From positions 1 through 44,055 of the forward strand of contig JADGCS010000010.1 in the NCBI GenBank assembly GCA_015228875.1: a stretch of DNA of 44,055 nucleotides, in the 5' to 3' direction. The stretch's first letter is position 1. Each line of letters opens with the position of its first letter. The position numbers were made by a program, and so were the translations under genes. Under the pieces are notes generated by a model that was not told the origin of the DNA, did not search any database, and saw nothing but the letters and a program-made list of their open reading frames with translations. The stretch comes from Deltaproteobacteria bacterium (GTDB lineage Bacteria; UBA10199; JADGCS01). Below are positions 1 through 8,397 of this stretch, one piece after another.

Positions 1-48
1 ATGCTCTTCGATCTGGTCGATTGAAACAGGCCTTTTTGCTGTATTCAT
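1..48 (-). CDS. 5' end of a gene running off the left edge
   Basis: An ATG at 48-46 follows a strong Shine-Dalgarno (GGAGG, six bases upstream) and opens a reading frame of 16 codons to the window edge, beginning MNTAKRPVSIDQ. Too little is present to name the product. It lies downstream of the ATP-grasp gene on the same strand, about 90 bases after its stop, so it may belong to the same transcript. Confidence 0.55.
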   Translation of the reverse strand, partial: MNTAKRPVSIDQIEEH

Positions 49-136
49 AAATACCTCCGGTTAATGGTTTAACTGGAGATATAGCAGACTGGGGTTGGGG
101 ATTCACGCAGGGTCACCGGAAGGACACAATACAAAC

Positions 137-1315
137 TTAGTCATCCGCATACTCCAATTCGAGAAGTGTGGGTACTAAATCACTCATCTCATTAAGGATT
201 GTGTTGCATGACGCTTTATAAACAACATGACCTGCAAAAAAATGTGTACTTGTATCTACTATGCGATCGCCATTTGTTATGTATATTTCGCTCTCAACAA
301 TCCATGGATAATCAAACTTTGCTCTGATCCGTCTTATAACACCTTTCCTGACCGGGTAAATATAGTAGCCATAATATTTATCCTTGAGACTTAAATCTTC
401 CGACGTACATGTTTCCGTAACTATAAAACACTTCAAATACAGCTCCAATAAATCACAGCCAGCAATGTGACTTTCTGTAGGTAATTGATAAGCACCGGGC
501 AAACGACATCCAACCTCGCCAAACTTCCACCCGTCATCTGTGTAGAAATATTCTGTGTGAAAAAAACCATTTTTGATACCAGTCGCCTTAACAAAACGTC
601 TCGTGAACTCTTTTATCTGCGCAAGTGCCTCGTCGTTCACAAACCCAGGGTAATTAACCCCAATACCAACCTTGTCTTTTCTAAAATTAAGACAATCGAC
701 TGTGTATTCACCCGGAAATTGGGCTATAATGTTGTCTTCTACAACAATGGTATCACAGCAATATTCTCTGGGATTACAAATGTATTCTTCAGCATAAAAT
801 TTATTTAAATCATTATTTTCTGATAGCCATTGATCCCAATCCCATTGAGTACTGATTTTTCTGATGCCCTCTGTCAGCGCACCACGCCTTGGTTTCACCA
901 GAAACTCACTCCCAAGTAATCCCCTCATTTCTTCCCACGGTTTGTTAAGCAGGGTAAATTTGAGACAAGGAATACCAATGTCGATAAGTTTTTGCTTGAG
1001 TCTGTATTTATCTCTTACCAGACTGGCCTGATCAGAGGTTAACCCGGGCAAGTGGGGAAAATACAATTCTCTTACAGCTGCGGCAAGCTCTACATAATAT
1101 TCACTACAAACTACAATGCCTTTGATGTCTGCAGCAGAATATCCTTTAAAAAGTGATATGTCACACTCGCAATTGATTGCCTGTTCTTTTGTAATTAATA
1201 GAAAATGTTCACAATCAATTTTTTGATAGTGTACGACAAGAGGCACATAACCCATTTCACGAATCTTATGGGCCGCATTGAGCTTCTCGCCAAATTGCAA
1301 AATAAAGCCTTTCAC
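137..1315 (-). CDS. ATP-grasp domain carboxylate-amine ligase-like protein
   Basis: 392 residues with the ATP-grasp fold layout: an N-terminal Rossmann-like part (about 1-110), then an ATP-binding lysine in FLVKPRRGA (about 138-146), a central AEEYICNPREY segment and a C-terminal metal-binding segment FGEVGCRLPGAYQLP. ATP-grasp enzymes of this type join a carboxylate to an amine through an acylphosphate; the substrate cannot be read from sequence. The start is GTG, placed directly after the TAA of the upstream methyltransferase-like gene (TAAGTG), so the two are translationally coupled and probably act in one pathway, perhaps making a small peptide or modified amino acid. The family is secure; the substrate is unknown. 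Confidence 0.8.
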   Translation of the reverse strand: MKGFILQFGEKLNAAHKIREMGYVPLVVHYQKIDCEHFLLITKEQAINCECDISLFKGYSAADIKGIVVCSEYYVELAAAVRELYFPHLPGLTSDQASLVRDKYRLKQKLIDIGIPCLKFTLLNKPWEEMRGLLGSEFLVKPRRGALTEGIRKISTQWDWDQWLSENNDLNKFYAEEYICNPREYCCDTIVVEDNIIAQFPGEYTVDCLNFRKDKVGIGVNYPGFVNDEALAQIKEFTRRFVKATGIKNGFFHTEYFYTDDGWKFGEVGCRLPGAYQLPTESHIAGCDLLELYLKCFIVTETCTSEDLSLKDKYYGYYIYPVRKGVIRRIRAKFDYPWIVESEIYITNGDRIVDTSTHFFAGHVVYKASCNTILNEMSDLVPTLLELEYADD

Positions 1316-2380
1316 TTAGTCCTCACTTTTTTGGTACACAGCAAAGTCTATTAAGTGTTTATGAGCCTGACTGGCACTTGTAAATAGACCATAGCTGTCA
1401 TCTGCGTTTTTTATAACATCATTCCACACAACCTTCTCCGAAGGAATGTATTTTAAAACATTAAGTCCATGAAAATCTGGTTGAGGAAATCTGCTTGTTA
1501 AGAAACTAGTTGATAACTCGCAAGTCCCATCTGATAAAATTTTTTCAACATCTGTAGCTACGGCCACCAAGCCCCTCGAATGAACAAGTTCATACATCAT
1601 CATCAATTGTTTTTGATATGAAATCTCATTGTATTGCTGCCATAGAGCACGTAGATGTCGCAGCACTTTTTTTACTGTTAACGAGTGAGTAAAATTGTTT
1701 TGCACCGCTAAACAAAAGGCCAATAAAGGCGCAGTCCCAGTAAATGTGGCTACCATCTCGCTATAGACTATGTCTGCCTGAACCGATTTTAGAAAGTTCA
1801 ATTTATAATCAGTCTCTTGAATCGATTCTATCCTAAATGCTTTTAACCTTACTAAGACTTGTTCTGGAGTTAGAGATTCAAAAATAATATTTTTGAGAAC
1901 ACCCAACCAATTCTCACCTGTGCCCTGTGTAATATCAACCTTGTATGTTTTCACGTTGATGTGTGGAGCAATGACGAGTAATTTTTTTTTGCATTCAACA
2001 AGGGACTTGTTGGAAATATCTAAAAAACTGATACTTGATATAGTATTCAGCAATTTTTTTGAAAATACTGATTTGCCAAACAACGGTAAATAAGGGCCCG
2101 CACCTATATAGCACAAGTGAATATCATTTTTTTTAATATATCCTTCAATTAAACTTATTACAAAACGCTGCATTGGCTCATATAATGTATTTTGCCATTC
2201 GATTTGAGCCTTATTGTGTTGGGGCAAATGAATTAGTTCCATATAATCATCTTGCAGGTCTCCGTAAGTTTTGTTTATGGAAAAAAAAGAATTAGAAGAG
2301 TTGTTTATACAATTTTCTACGGTAAATAATTTATTAGTCGTTATTTTAAAATTTCTTCTTTTCATGGAAAAAAATGTCAT
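1316..2380 (-). CDS. Putative SAM-dependent methyltransferase-like protein
   Basis: About 354 residues. A glycine-rich loop after a beta strand (CYIGAGPYLPLF, near residue 90) followed by SFLDISNKSLVECKKKL has the shape of class I methyltransferase motifs I and II, and a short acidic segment (KTYKVDITQG) fits motif III. The rest is not recognised. I chose the ATG at 2380 because it sits two bases after the TAG of a small upstream frame, suggesting coupling; an in-frame ATG at 2431 is possible and no good Shine-Dalgarno decides. It is joined end to start with the ATP-grasp ligase, so a shared biosynthetic or tailoring role is likely. Base composition is more AT-rich than the housekeeping genes further along. 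Confidence 0.5.
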   Translation of the reverse strand: MTFFSMKRRNFKITTNKLFTVENCINNSSNSFFSINKTYGDLQDDYMELIHLPQHNKAQIEWQNTLYEPMQRFVISLIEGYIKKNDIHLCYIGAGPYLPLFGKSVFSKKLLNTISSISFLDISNKSLVECKKKLLVIAPHINVKTYKVDITQGTGENWLGVLKNIIFESLTPEQVLVRLKAFRIESIQETDYKLNFLKSVQADIVYSEMVATFTGTAPLLAFCLAVQNNFTHSLTVKKVLRHLRALWQQYNEISYQKQLMMMYELVHSRGLVAVATDVEKILSDGTCELSTSFLTSRFPQPDFHGLNVLKYIPSEKVVWNDVIKNADDSYGLFTSASQAHKHLIDFAVYQKSED

Positions 2381-2382
2381 GA

Positions 2383-2526
2383 CTATCGTTTGAAATCTGA
2401 ATAAACACTCAATTCCTCTGGAAAAAGGCATTGACCCGAAGATTCAATAAAACTGGCAAAGGCATTAAAAAGTTGAATCCATTCCAGAATTGACAGGGTC
2501 TTGTTTTTGCCTGTTAAAAAATTCAT
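2383..2526 (-). CDS. Small ORF (47 aa) coupled to the methyltransferase-like gene
   Basis: A 47-codon frame starting MNFLTGKNKTLSILEWIQLF and ending two bases before the ATG at 2380. It could be a small protein, a leader peptide, or the original N-terminus of the following gene separated by a frameshift. No clear ribosome binding site precedes it. Support rests on the tight spacing and ordinary-looking composition. Confidence 0.3.
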   Translation of the reverse strand: MNFLTGKNKTLSILEWIQLFNAFASFIESSGQCLFPEELSVYSDFKR

Positions 2527-2761
2527 AATTTTTTATTAGATGATTGCCGCCGTATTGTTACCGTATCTCAATGCAATTCCTGCGCCACAATTTCAATAAA
2601 TTATTTCGCAACAATCATAACAACCTAAGAAAAACATCACCCCAATGCCTGTCTAAAATATTAGAACGATGGACGGGGCGTGTCCAAAAAATTAGAATGC
2701 TGTGTAAATTGCGCAACACGGCCTGCTGTTTTTTGTCGTATAAACAGAAACAAAGTTGCGT

Positions 2762-2952
2762 CTTTTTCGGCTGATTTTTTAAAAAATACTCGGGATTCGC
2801 GGTTTTTTTTTTAAGGCGCATGCCTTGGCTGTTTTTTAATCTCAACTTGAGACCTTCACGGTACTTTTACTTAAAAAACGGCGGCCTTTTGCCGACCACA
2901 TCGGTGATCCATGGCATCTCGGGGAAGTGATCTTTTTTGTACCCGGTGGCGA
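2762..2952 (-). repeat. Dispersed repeat family A, copy 1
   Basis: About 190 bases nearly identical to 14725-14913, with shorter partial matches at 11161-11250, 11540-11670 and 20760-20850. On the minus strand its upstream half encodes the tail KKDHFPEMPWITDVVGK, the C-terminus of a receiver-like domain, and its downstream half is noncoding and AT-rich with the palindrome TCTCAACTTGAGA. The matching sequence after the stop codon shows this is more than a shared protein motif. The stretch 2527-2761 next to it holds no gene I can support. Confidence 0.8.
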
Positions 2953-3394
2953 CAGGCTCCTCAAGACTCATCCTGTGAATTTTTTCAAGCAGATCAAGCG
3001 GCACATAAAATTTTTCAAGATTGACATTGTAGCTGTCAAAATCAGGCTCTGCTGCGGTGATGTCCCGCGCAATACTCGCCCCAATAATTCTACCTCTGCG
3101 ATCAGTTGCCACAACTGAGTGACCTTCGTCTGCCGCCAATACCGCAGACGGGTAGGCAAAGGCTGCGAACTCTTCAATTGTCACTTTATCGTATTTTGTC
3201 ATGGGTTCGCCCGGATCACAGTTGGCAAATGAAGTGCCAATGACCCACGATGCCTGTTCCGCATGCTCTCTGCTTAATACTTTATACGTGGCACCCGATG
3301 CTGCATCGAATACACCACGATTCATCTCGAGATTTTCAGACTGTAAATATCTCTTAAACTCATTAATCACACCTTCGCTTCTGTCTGTATTCAT
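2867..3394 (-). pseudogene. GNAT-like acetyltransferase front fused to a receiver-domain tail
   Basis: 175 residues from the ATG at 3394, chosen because GGAGG lies just upstream; longer starts would run into a low-complexity GDGDGDG stretch. Residues about 25-145 look like a GNAT N-acetyltransferase (aligned pieces SWVIGTSFANCDPGEPMT and VVATDRRGRIIGASIA, the usual beta4 region). From about residue 147 the sequence switches to ATGYKKDHFPEMPWITDVVG, which belongs to repeat family A and not to GNAT proteins. The acetyl-CoA-binding C-terminal half is therefore missing. I infer a deletion or repeat insertion that replaced the 3' end; activity is doubtful. Confidence 0.6.
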
Positions 3395-3459
3395 TTTTCC
3401 CCTCCTTCTATTGCTTTTACCATCACCATCACCATCACCCCCGCAGCCATAGTCTTTAC

Positions 3460-4323
3460 TCAAGCTTTGATACCAATTCTATAAATTTCATCAGCCAGAT
3501 ATGAGCTTCTCACAAACGGTTTAGAAAACACAAACTTAAATCCAATCTTTTCACCTATTGCTTTATACTCGTCAAACAAGGCGGGTGCCAGGTACTTGGC
3601 AACGGGCAGGTGTTTTTTTGAGGGTTGCAGGTACTGTCCCAAGGTGAGAATCTCGCACCCTTGTTGCACCAGATTTTTCATCGCCTCGATGACCTCGTGC
3701 CTTTGTTCTCCAAGACCCAACATCATGCCGGATTTTATAGTCAAGTGCGGATAATGTTTTTTGGCAGAATAAAGTACGGCAAGGGATCTGCGGTAGTCCG
3801 ATGCAGACCTCACCGTTGAAGTTAACCTTTCAACAGTCTCTATATTGTGATTAAACACATTAAGGGGTGTGTTGCAAACCATTGAAATACAATCTTCTCT
3901 TCCCTTAAAATCGGGCGTCAATGCCTCAATGAACACGGCTGGATTTTGCCTCTTTACATAATTAATAACATCAGCAAAGTGGGATGCCCCAAGATCGTTA
4001 AGGTCATCACGATCAACCGACGTAATCACAACGTACTTAAGTTTGCTTACCCTCACCCAATCGGCAACGTGCAAAGGTTCTTCAGGGTCCAACGGTTTGG
4101 GTCTCCCCGTTTTAACATTACAGAAACGACACGACCTGGTGCAGATATCACCCATAATCATCACGGTGGCCACCCCCCTGGAAAAACAATCGGAAATATT
4201 AGGACAACCGGCCTCTTCACAGACAGAATGCAGCCCATGCCCCTTAAGCCCCTGCTTGAGCGTTCGTAAATCTTTGAGTGAGACCTTTTTTTTGATCCAA
4301 TCGGGTTTTTCCATATGCGTCAT
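3460..4323 (-). CDS. lipA: Lipoyl synthase
   Basis: 287 residues, the normal length for LipA, a radical-SAM enzyme that inserts two sulfurs into protein-bound octanoate to make lipoate for 2-oxoacid dehydrogenases and the glycine cleavage system. Both iron-sulfur motifs are present: the auxiliary cluster CEEAGCPNISDC (about residues 35-46) and the radical-SAM CTRSCRFC (about 61-68). The segments VVITSVDRDDL and NHNIETV are typical of LipA, and the conserved C-terminal RSSY serine ligand is present (VRSSYLADE). No lipB is next to it. The gene following on this strand is an unrelated acetyltransferase remnant. Confidence 0.95.
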   Translation of the reverse strand: MTHMEKPDWIKKKVSLKDLRTLKQGLKGHGLHSVCEEAGCPNISDCFSRGVATVMIMGDICTRSCRFCNVKTGRPKPLDPEEPLHVADWVRVSKLKYVVITSVDRDDLNDLGASHFADVINYVKRQNPAVFIEALTPDFKGREDCISMVCNTPLNVFNHNIETVERLTSTVRSASDYRRSLAVLYSAKKHYPHLTIKSGMMLGLGEQRHEVIEAMKNLVQQGCEILTLGQYLQPSKKHLPVAKYLAPALFDEYKAIGEKIGFKFVFSKPFVRSSYLADEIYRIGIKA

Positions 4324-4431
4324 ATCACAATCTATCGACTCCTCCGGCTATCAAACTGCCATGCACAAAATCAATAAACATTGCCCAGCATCTCGGCCAT
4401 TTCCCGTATGATGATGCTGTTTGATTGATAA

Positions 4432-4457
4432 CTTGTCATTTTCATCATTTTGACAAG
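4432..4457. promoter_or_regulatory. Inverted repeat in the lipA / phosphatase divergent spacer
   Basis: The 295-base spacer between lipA (minus) and the phosphatase gene (plus) must hold promoters for both. CTTGTCA at 4432-4438 pairs perfectly with TGACAAG at 4451-4457. It could be an operator, or overlap a -35-like TTGTCA for lipA. No regulator can be assigned. Confidence 0.3.
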
Positions 4458-4618
4458 AGATCCCTTATCAAAAAGAGAAGATTATCACTTTGAAAATAAA
4501 CCAGCCTGTTTTTTTATATCACGCCCCCTACCACATCACATAATCTGCTGATTTACCGAAAGATTTTTTTTACAGTCTCATCTGATACTTTGGCACCATG
4601 TTTGCTTAACCACCCTGT

Positions 4619-5689
4619 ATGGGGTATGACAACCAGATACTGTACGAAGTAAAAACTGCGTCAGAAGGTCTAACAGGCATCACGCAATCCCACGGGGGCA
4701 CCTCCCACACAGACATTATTAACAATATTTCATGTATGCCCACTGCACTCAGCCTGCCCTGTCATTTATCCACCTACTATGATTACCCTGTAAAGGCCCC
4801 CAGAAAAAAATGTTTTATCAAGAGGGTCATCACCAATGTCACACACTGGGCCGAGCCCGAACTCTGCCCAGACAACAATCATCATCACCATTTTTCGATG
4901 CCACAAGCGGCCCTTGCAGGATCAACAACCTATGGGGGACCAGGTTCAAAATACACCAACATCAACGAAGACAGCTTTTTCTTTGGCACAAATGCCGATG
5001 ATGCACTGATTGCAGGTGTCATAGATGGAGCCGGTGGTACCGAATACGGTTACCTGGGCGGCAGACTGGCCAATCATACCTTGTCAAAACAACTGCAGAG
5101 GGGCAAGACCATGAAAGAGGCCTTTGCCATTGCAGACCTTGTCGTCATGGCCTCTGCAGGCGGTGGCTACGCCATGGGTGTCGCAATAGAAATTTCCCCA
5201 GGCCTTCACATCGAAATGGGCAATAAGGGAGATGCCCGAGCCATCACCATAAGAGGCGGAAGGATTTTACAGCAGGGGACAACCAAGATCCACTCTCATG
5301 TGGCAAAATATATCGAAAAAGGAATAAATCCAGGTCATGCCATCCACACATCCCCACAGAAACACATCGTTTACAGCTGCATTGGTGAGAACAAATATCC
5401 CTATTACGGGACCAGGTTCTTCGGCAGACCCGGTGATATCATAGTCATGGGGTCCGACGGTCTTTTTGATGTTGTCAGCGATTACGAGATACTCTGCCTT
5501 GCCGATCACTCCAACGCAAGGGACCTGCACCAGGAACTCAGAACCCTTGCCTACGAAAGAAATAACTCAAAATCAGATTTCAAACTTTTTTTCTCCCCAA
5601 AAGAAACACACATCATCCCCGCCCATTATATCCAGGGACAAAAAAGACGCGGCGACAACATTACAATTCAGGTCATCGAATTGAGATAA
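4619..5689 (+). CDS. PP2C-family protein serine/threonine phosphatase
   Basis: 356 residues. A PP2C-like domain occupies about 100-356 with recognisable motifs: NEDSFFF, the metal-binding AGVIDGAGG (usually DGMGG), GNKGDARAI, VMGSDGLFDVVSD and the final DNITIQVIEL. PP2C enzymes remove phosphate from serine or threonine using two metals held by these aspartates, all visible here. The first 100 residues are an unusual extension with no known domain and contain HHHH; the true start could be further in. The gene is alone on its strand before tdk. The family call is firm; the target protein is unknown. Confidence 0.75.
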   Translation: MGYDNQILYEVKTASEGLTGITQSHGGTSHTDIINNISCMPTALSLPCHLSTYYDYPVKAPRKKCFIKRVITNVTHWAEPELCPDNNHHHHFSMPQAALAGSTTYGGPGSKYTNINEDSFFFGTNADDALIAGVIDGAGGTEYGYLGGRLANHTLSKQLQRGKTMKEAFAIADLVVMASAGGGYAMGVAIEISPGLHIEMGNKGDARAITIRGGRILQQGTTKIHSHVAKYIEKGINPGHAIHTSPQKHIVYSCIGENKYPYYGTRFFGRPGDIIVMGSDGLFDVVSDYEILCLADHSNARDLHQELRTLAYERNNSKSDFKLFFSPKETHIIPAHYIQGQKRRGDNITIQVIELR

Positions 5690-5835
5690 TTTCCAGAACG
5701 TCAGTATAAATGAACCAACAAACAGGTGTGTTGCAATCGCAAGCGCAGCATAATATTGCGAGGTGTTTTTTTTCTTAGACAGGACTCTCAAGAAGCAGTA
5801 TAGCCCTTAAGAGGACCTCGCAGTCCCGACAGTCC

Positions 5836-5929
5836 AAAACAAGTTACTAACTTGACTTTGACGCGATTGAATTCCTTCATTTTGCGAGGAATGCACCCGC
5901 GCTCTGTCGACTTTGAAATTCCTAGACAT
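5836..5929 (+). repeat. Dispersed repeat family C, copy 1 (upstream of tdk)
   Basis: It begins with the palindrome CAAGTTA-C-TAACTTG (5840-5854) and ends with CGCGCTCTGTCGACTTTGAA plus CCTAGACAT. Both ends match copy 2 at 15651-15772, with a different middle. Copy 3 at 13027-13065 holds only the right end. The repeat abuts the ribosome binding site of thymidine kinase. Confidence 0.8.
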
Positions 5930-5942
5930 CAAGGGGAAAAAT

Positions 5943-6527
5943 ATGTCCAAACTTTTTTTTCGCTATTCTGCCATGGGGGCCGGAAAATCACTCGACCTCA
6001 TCAAGGTGGCCTATAACTACGAAGAGCGGGGCATGAAGGTCGTTCTCTTTAATTCTTCTTTGGATACCAGATATGCCACAGGGGCCATTGCCTCGCGAAC
6101 GGGCATAGAAAAAAAAGCGATCCCTTTTACAAACACAACAGACTTTCTCGAACTCTACAAAACAGACTTTCACGAAAAATACATTTCCATCAGTTGTATT
6201 CTTGTTGATGAGGCCCAGTTTTTAAACAAACTACAGGTCGAACAACTGAGAAAAATAGTCAATCTGTACCAGGTGCCGGTCATTTGTTATGGACTCAGAA
6301 CCGACTTTAAGGCCAATCTCTTCGAAGGCAGCATGTGGCTCCTTGCCTGGGCAGACAACATCGAAGAACTCAAAACCATCTGCTGGTGCGGACGCAAGGC
6401 AACAATGAACGCCCGTCTTATCAACGGAGAGGTCGTCAAAGAAGGAGAGCAGATTCAAATTGGCGGCAACGAGTCCTATGTCGCCCTCTGCCAAAGGCAC
6501 TTCAGCGAAGGTAAGTGCCGCACCTAG
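5943..6527 (+). CDS. tdk: Thymidine kinase (type II)
   Basis: 194 residues from the ATG at 5943, which has AAGGGG seven bases upstream; an earlier in-frame ATG lies inside repeat C and is rejected. The P-loop RYSAMGAGKS is at about 7-16, the Walker B-like VDEAQF near 87-92, and a zinc-binding region includes CWCGRKA plus a late CQRHF cysteine. Family members phosphorylate thymidine to dTMP in nucleotide salvage. Length and order of motifs are normal. Confidence 0.93.
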   Translation: MSKLFFRYSAMGAGKSLDLIKVAYNYEERGMKVVLFNSSLDTRYATGAIASRTGIEKKAIPFTNTTDFLELYKTDFHEKYISISCILVDEAQFLNKLQVEQLRKIVNLYQVPVICYGLRTDFKANLFEGSMWLLAWADNIEELKTICWCGRKATMNARLINGEVVKEGEQIQIGGNESYVALCQRHFSEGKCRT

Positions 6528-6574
6528 GCGCCTGTCGGGCAACCTCCTGTTTCGGAGGAATCCTGAAAAATCAT

Positions 6575-7228
6575 ATGTTTTTCTTCTCAAAAAAAAAGAA
6601 CGACATTCAAACGCAGGTCAACGAGTATCTGGAACTCGCTCAAAAATGCATCGAGAAGTGTGTCGATAGCTTTGAGACCTTCTACATTAACAACGGTTCC
6701 GGCGAAAATTTTTTTAGGGAGTGTCTTAAGCCCGTTCACAAGTTTGAATCCCAGTGTGACGACAAACGCATGTACATCGAGTACATCATGTACGAAAAAT
6801 CCCTCTTGTCAGAATCACGCGGTGATATCCTTACCATTCTCGAGGTTACAGACAGGCTTCCAAACAAGGCCGAAATGGTCATCAGGGAGATCTACAAATC
6901 CGACCTCACGCTTCCCGATGAATTCAAAGAAAGATTTCACGAACTTTTTTTGGTCAACATCAAGGCCGCATTTGCCGCCGTGTGGGTCGTCAAGGCCTAT
7001 TTCGAAAGTCCAAAATCCGTGGTAGCCATCCACGAAAAAATCGACAAACTCGAGAGCCAATCGGACGTCATGCAGATGCACCTTGAGCGGGCGATCACAA
7101 TCTCGCAAATTCCCGACCTGCAAAAAATATTTTTAAAAAAATTTATCAATATGATCGGCATGCTTTCAGATGTCTCAGAGAACATCAGTGAAAGAATCAA
7201 AATTCTCTCTGTCAAAACGGTGTTCTGA
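6575..7228 (+). CDS. DUF47 / PhoU-like phosphate transport accessory protein
   Basis: About 217 residues, all-helical, starting MFFFSKKKNDIQTQV, typical of DUF47 proteins (PhoU-like four-helix bundle). They accompany PiT transporters and are thought to regulate them. GGAGGA at 6554 lies rather far from the ATG at 6575, so a CTG at 6563 is another possible start. Its TGA overlaps the ATG of the transporter by one base (TGATG), so the two are translationally coupled. Confidence 0.85.
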   Translation: MFFFSKKKNDIQTQVNEYLELAQKCIEKCVDSFETFYINNGSGENFFRECLKPVHKFESQCDDKRMYIEYIMYEKSLLSESRGDILTILEVTDRLPNKAEMVIREIYKSDLTLPDEFKERFHELFLVNIKAAFAAVWVVKAYFESPKSVVAIHEKIDKLESQSDVMQMHLERAITISQIPDLQKIFLKKFINMIGMLSDVSENISERIKILSVKTVF

Positions 7229-8154
7229 TGTGGGTCTTATCTTCAAGTATCATCATGGGCTGGGCATTGGGCGGTAACCACGCCGGCAATATCTTTGGAC
7301 CTGCCGTGACATCCAATGTTTTCAGGTTCAGGACTGCTGCGCTCGTGACATCCTTTTTTATTATCGTTGGCGCCCTGCTCGAAGGACGGGCCGGGCTTGA
7401 AACGATCGGCAACCTGACGGGACAAACAGATACGCAGGCCTTTATCTGCATGTTCTCTGCCGGTCTTGTGGTGGTGCTGATGACCCTGCTTAAACTTCCC
7501 ATTTCAACGTCACAGGCTGTGATTGGCTCCGTCATCGGCGCCGGACTCATGGGGAGTGGGGTCCATTGGGGCGTGTTCACCAAGGTTGTGATCTGCTGGA
7601 TTGGGACCCCCTTTGCTGCAGCCTTTTCCTCGCTGATTTTTTATATCTTGTTCTCAAAAATTATTAAAAAAATTAATCCAAACATCTTTCAGATGGACAA
7701 GATCATCAGGTGGGGGCTTTTTTTCTGCTGTATCTACGGTGCTTATGCCCTGGGGGCAAACAACGTGGCCAATACAACAGGTGTCTTTGTCAAATCTGGG
7801 GTCATCACTCCTTTTGCAGGATTGGTTATTGGGTCCACAAGTATGGCACTGGGAATCCTGACCTTCTCAAAAAGGGTGATCAAAACGGTTGGCAGTTCTA
7901 TCGTGCAATTAAACGGCTACGCGGCCCTTGTGTCACTCTTTGCCTCTTCCTTTACGATCCACTTTTACGCTGCCTTGGGCGTCCCCATCTCGACCTCTCA
8001 AGCCGCCGTGGGGGCCATTCTGGGCATTGGCTTTGTCAAGGGGCTTTATCTCGTCAATCATAAAACCATTATACGCATCTTCCTTGCATGGATATGCAGC
8101 CCCTTTATTGCAATCATCATCACCATGTCATTGCTGTTTTTCTTTCAATCATAA
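7228..8154 (+). CDS. pit: Inorganic phosphate transporter, PiT family
   Basis: 308 residues, strongly hydrophobic with about 8-10 membrane segments. The duplicated PiT signature appears twice: a divergent GGNHAGNIFGPAV near the N-terminus and a typical GANNVANTTGVFVKSG in the second half, each followed later by a ISTSQA motif. PiT proteins bring phosphate in with H+ or Na+. Slightly short for the family. The TAA stop lies within the first bases of repeat B copy 1, so the repeat forms the gene's 3' boundary. Confidence 0.92.
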   Translation: MWVLSSSIIMGWALGGNHAGNIFGPAVTSNVFRFRTAALVTSFFIIVGALLEGRAGLETIGNLTGQTDTQAFICMFSAGLVVVLMTLLKLPISTSQAVIGSVIGAGLMGSGVHWGVFTKVVICWIGTPFAAAFSSLIFYILFSKIIKKINPNIFQMDKIIRWGLFFCCIYGAYALGANNVANTTGVFVKSGVITPFAGLVIGSTSMALGILTFSKRVIKTVGSSIVQLNGYAALVSLFASSFTIHFYAALGVPISTSQAAVGAILGIGFVKGLYLVNHKTIIRIFLAWICSPFIAIIITMSLLFFFQS

Positions 8155-8287
8155 CCCGCATAAAGCGGAGTGCATTGCGATCAAACATGAAGGGTTTCAT
8201 GTTTGGCGCTATGCGCCAGACACTACGCGGGCGGACACCATGCAAAAATTGATGCCGAAACGCGTAGAAGAAACCTTCCAAGGTTCT
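8151..8287 (+). repeat. Dispersed multi-hairpin repeat family B, copy 1
   Basis: The longest copy. In order it holds CCGC-ATAAA-GCGG, a 9-bp stem AAACATGAA/TTCATGTTT (8183-8191 with 8196-8204), GGCGC-TAT-GCGCC (8205-8217), CTACGCG/CGCGTAG (8223-8229 with 8261-8267), and AACCTT-CC-AAGGTT (8272-8285). Other copies are at 11056-11145 (opposite strand), 21280-21352 and 23577-23694. See findings for covariation. Confidence 0.85.
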
Positions 8288-8320
8288 GAAGTTTTTTTCT
8301 GACAAAGATTGTCGCCTTTA

Positions 8321-8349
8321 TTGGATACAAAAAAAAGAAGTAATAAAGT
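8321..8349 (+). promoter_or_regulatory. Possible sigma-70 promoter for the EF-hand protein
   Basis: TTGGAT (8321-8326) and TAAAGT (8344-8349) are 17 bases apart, a fair match to the sigma-70 consensus, about 50 bases before the ATG at 8398. The spacer is A-rich. Prediction only. Confidence 0.3.
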
Positions 8350-8397
8350 ATTTTGCCCCGTGTTTGTGATTCTTAAACAACAAGGAGGATTATACAT

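Noticed and set aside
2640..2710. TCTAAAATATTAGA-like inverted repeat as an insertion-sequence end
   Set aside because: Only a five-base stem, no transposase and no matching second end nearby.
3419..3440. Repeated CACCAT units between lipA and the acetyltransferase
   Set aside because: A short simple-sequence stretch, translated GDGDGDG only if an unlikely early start is used.
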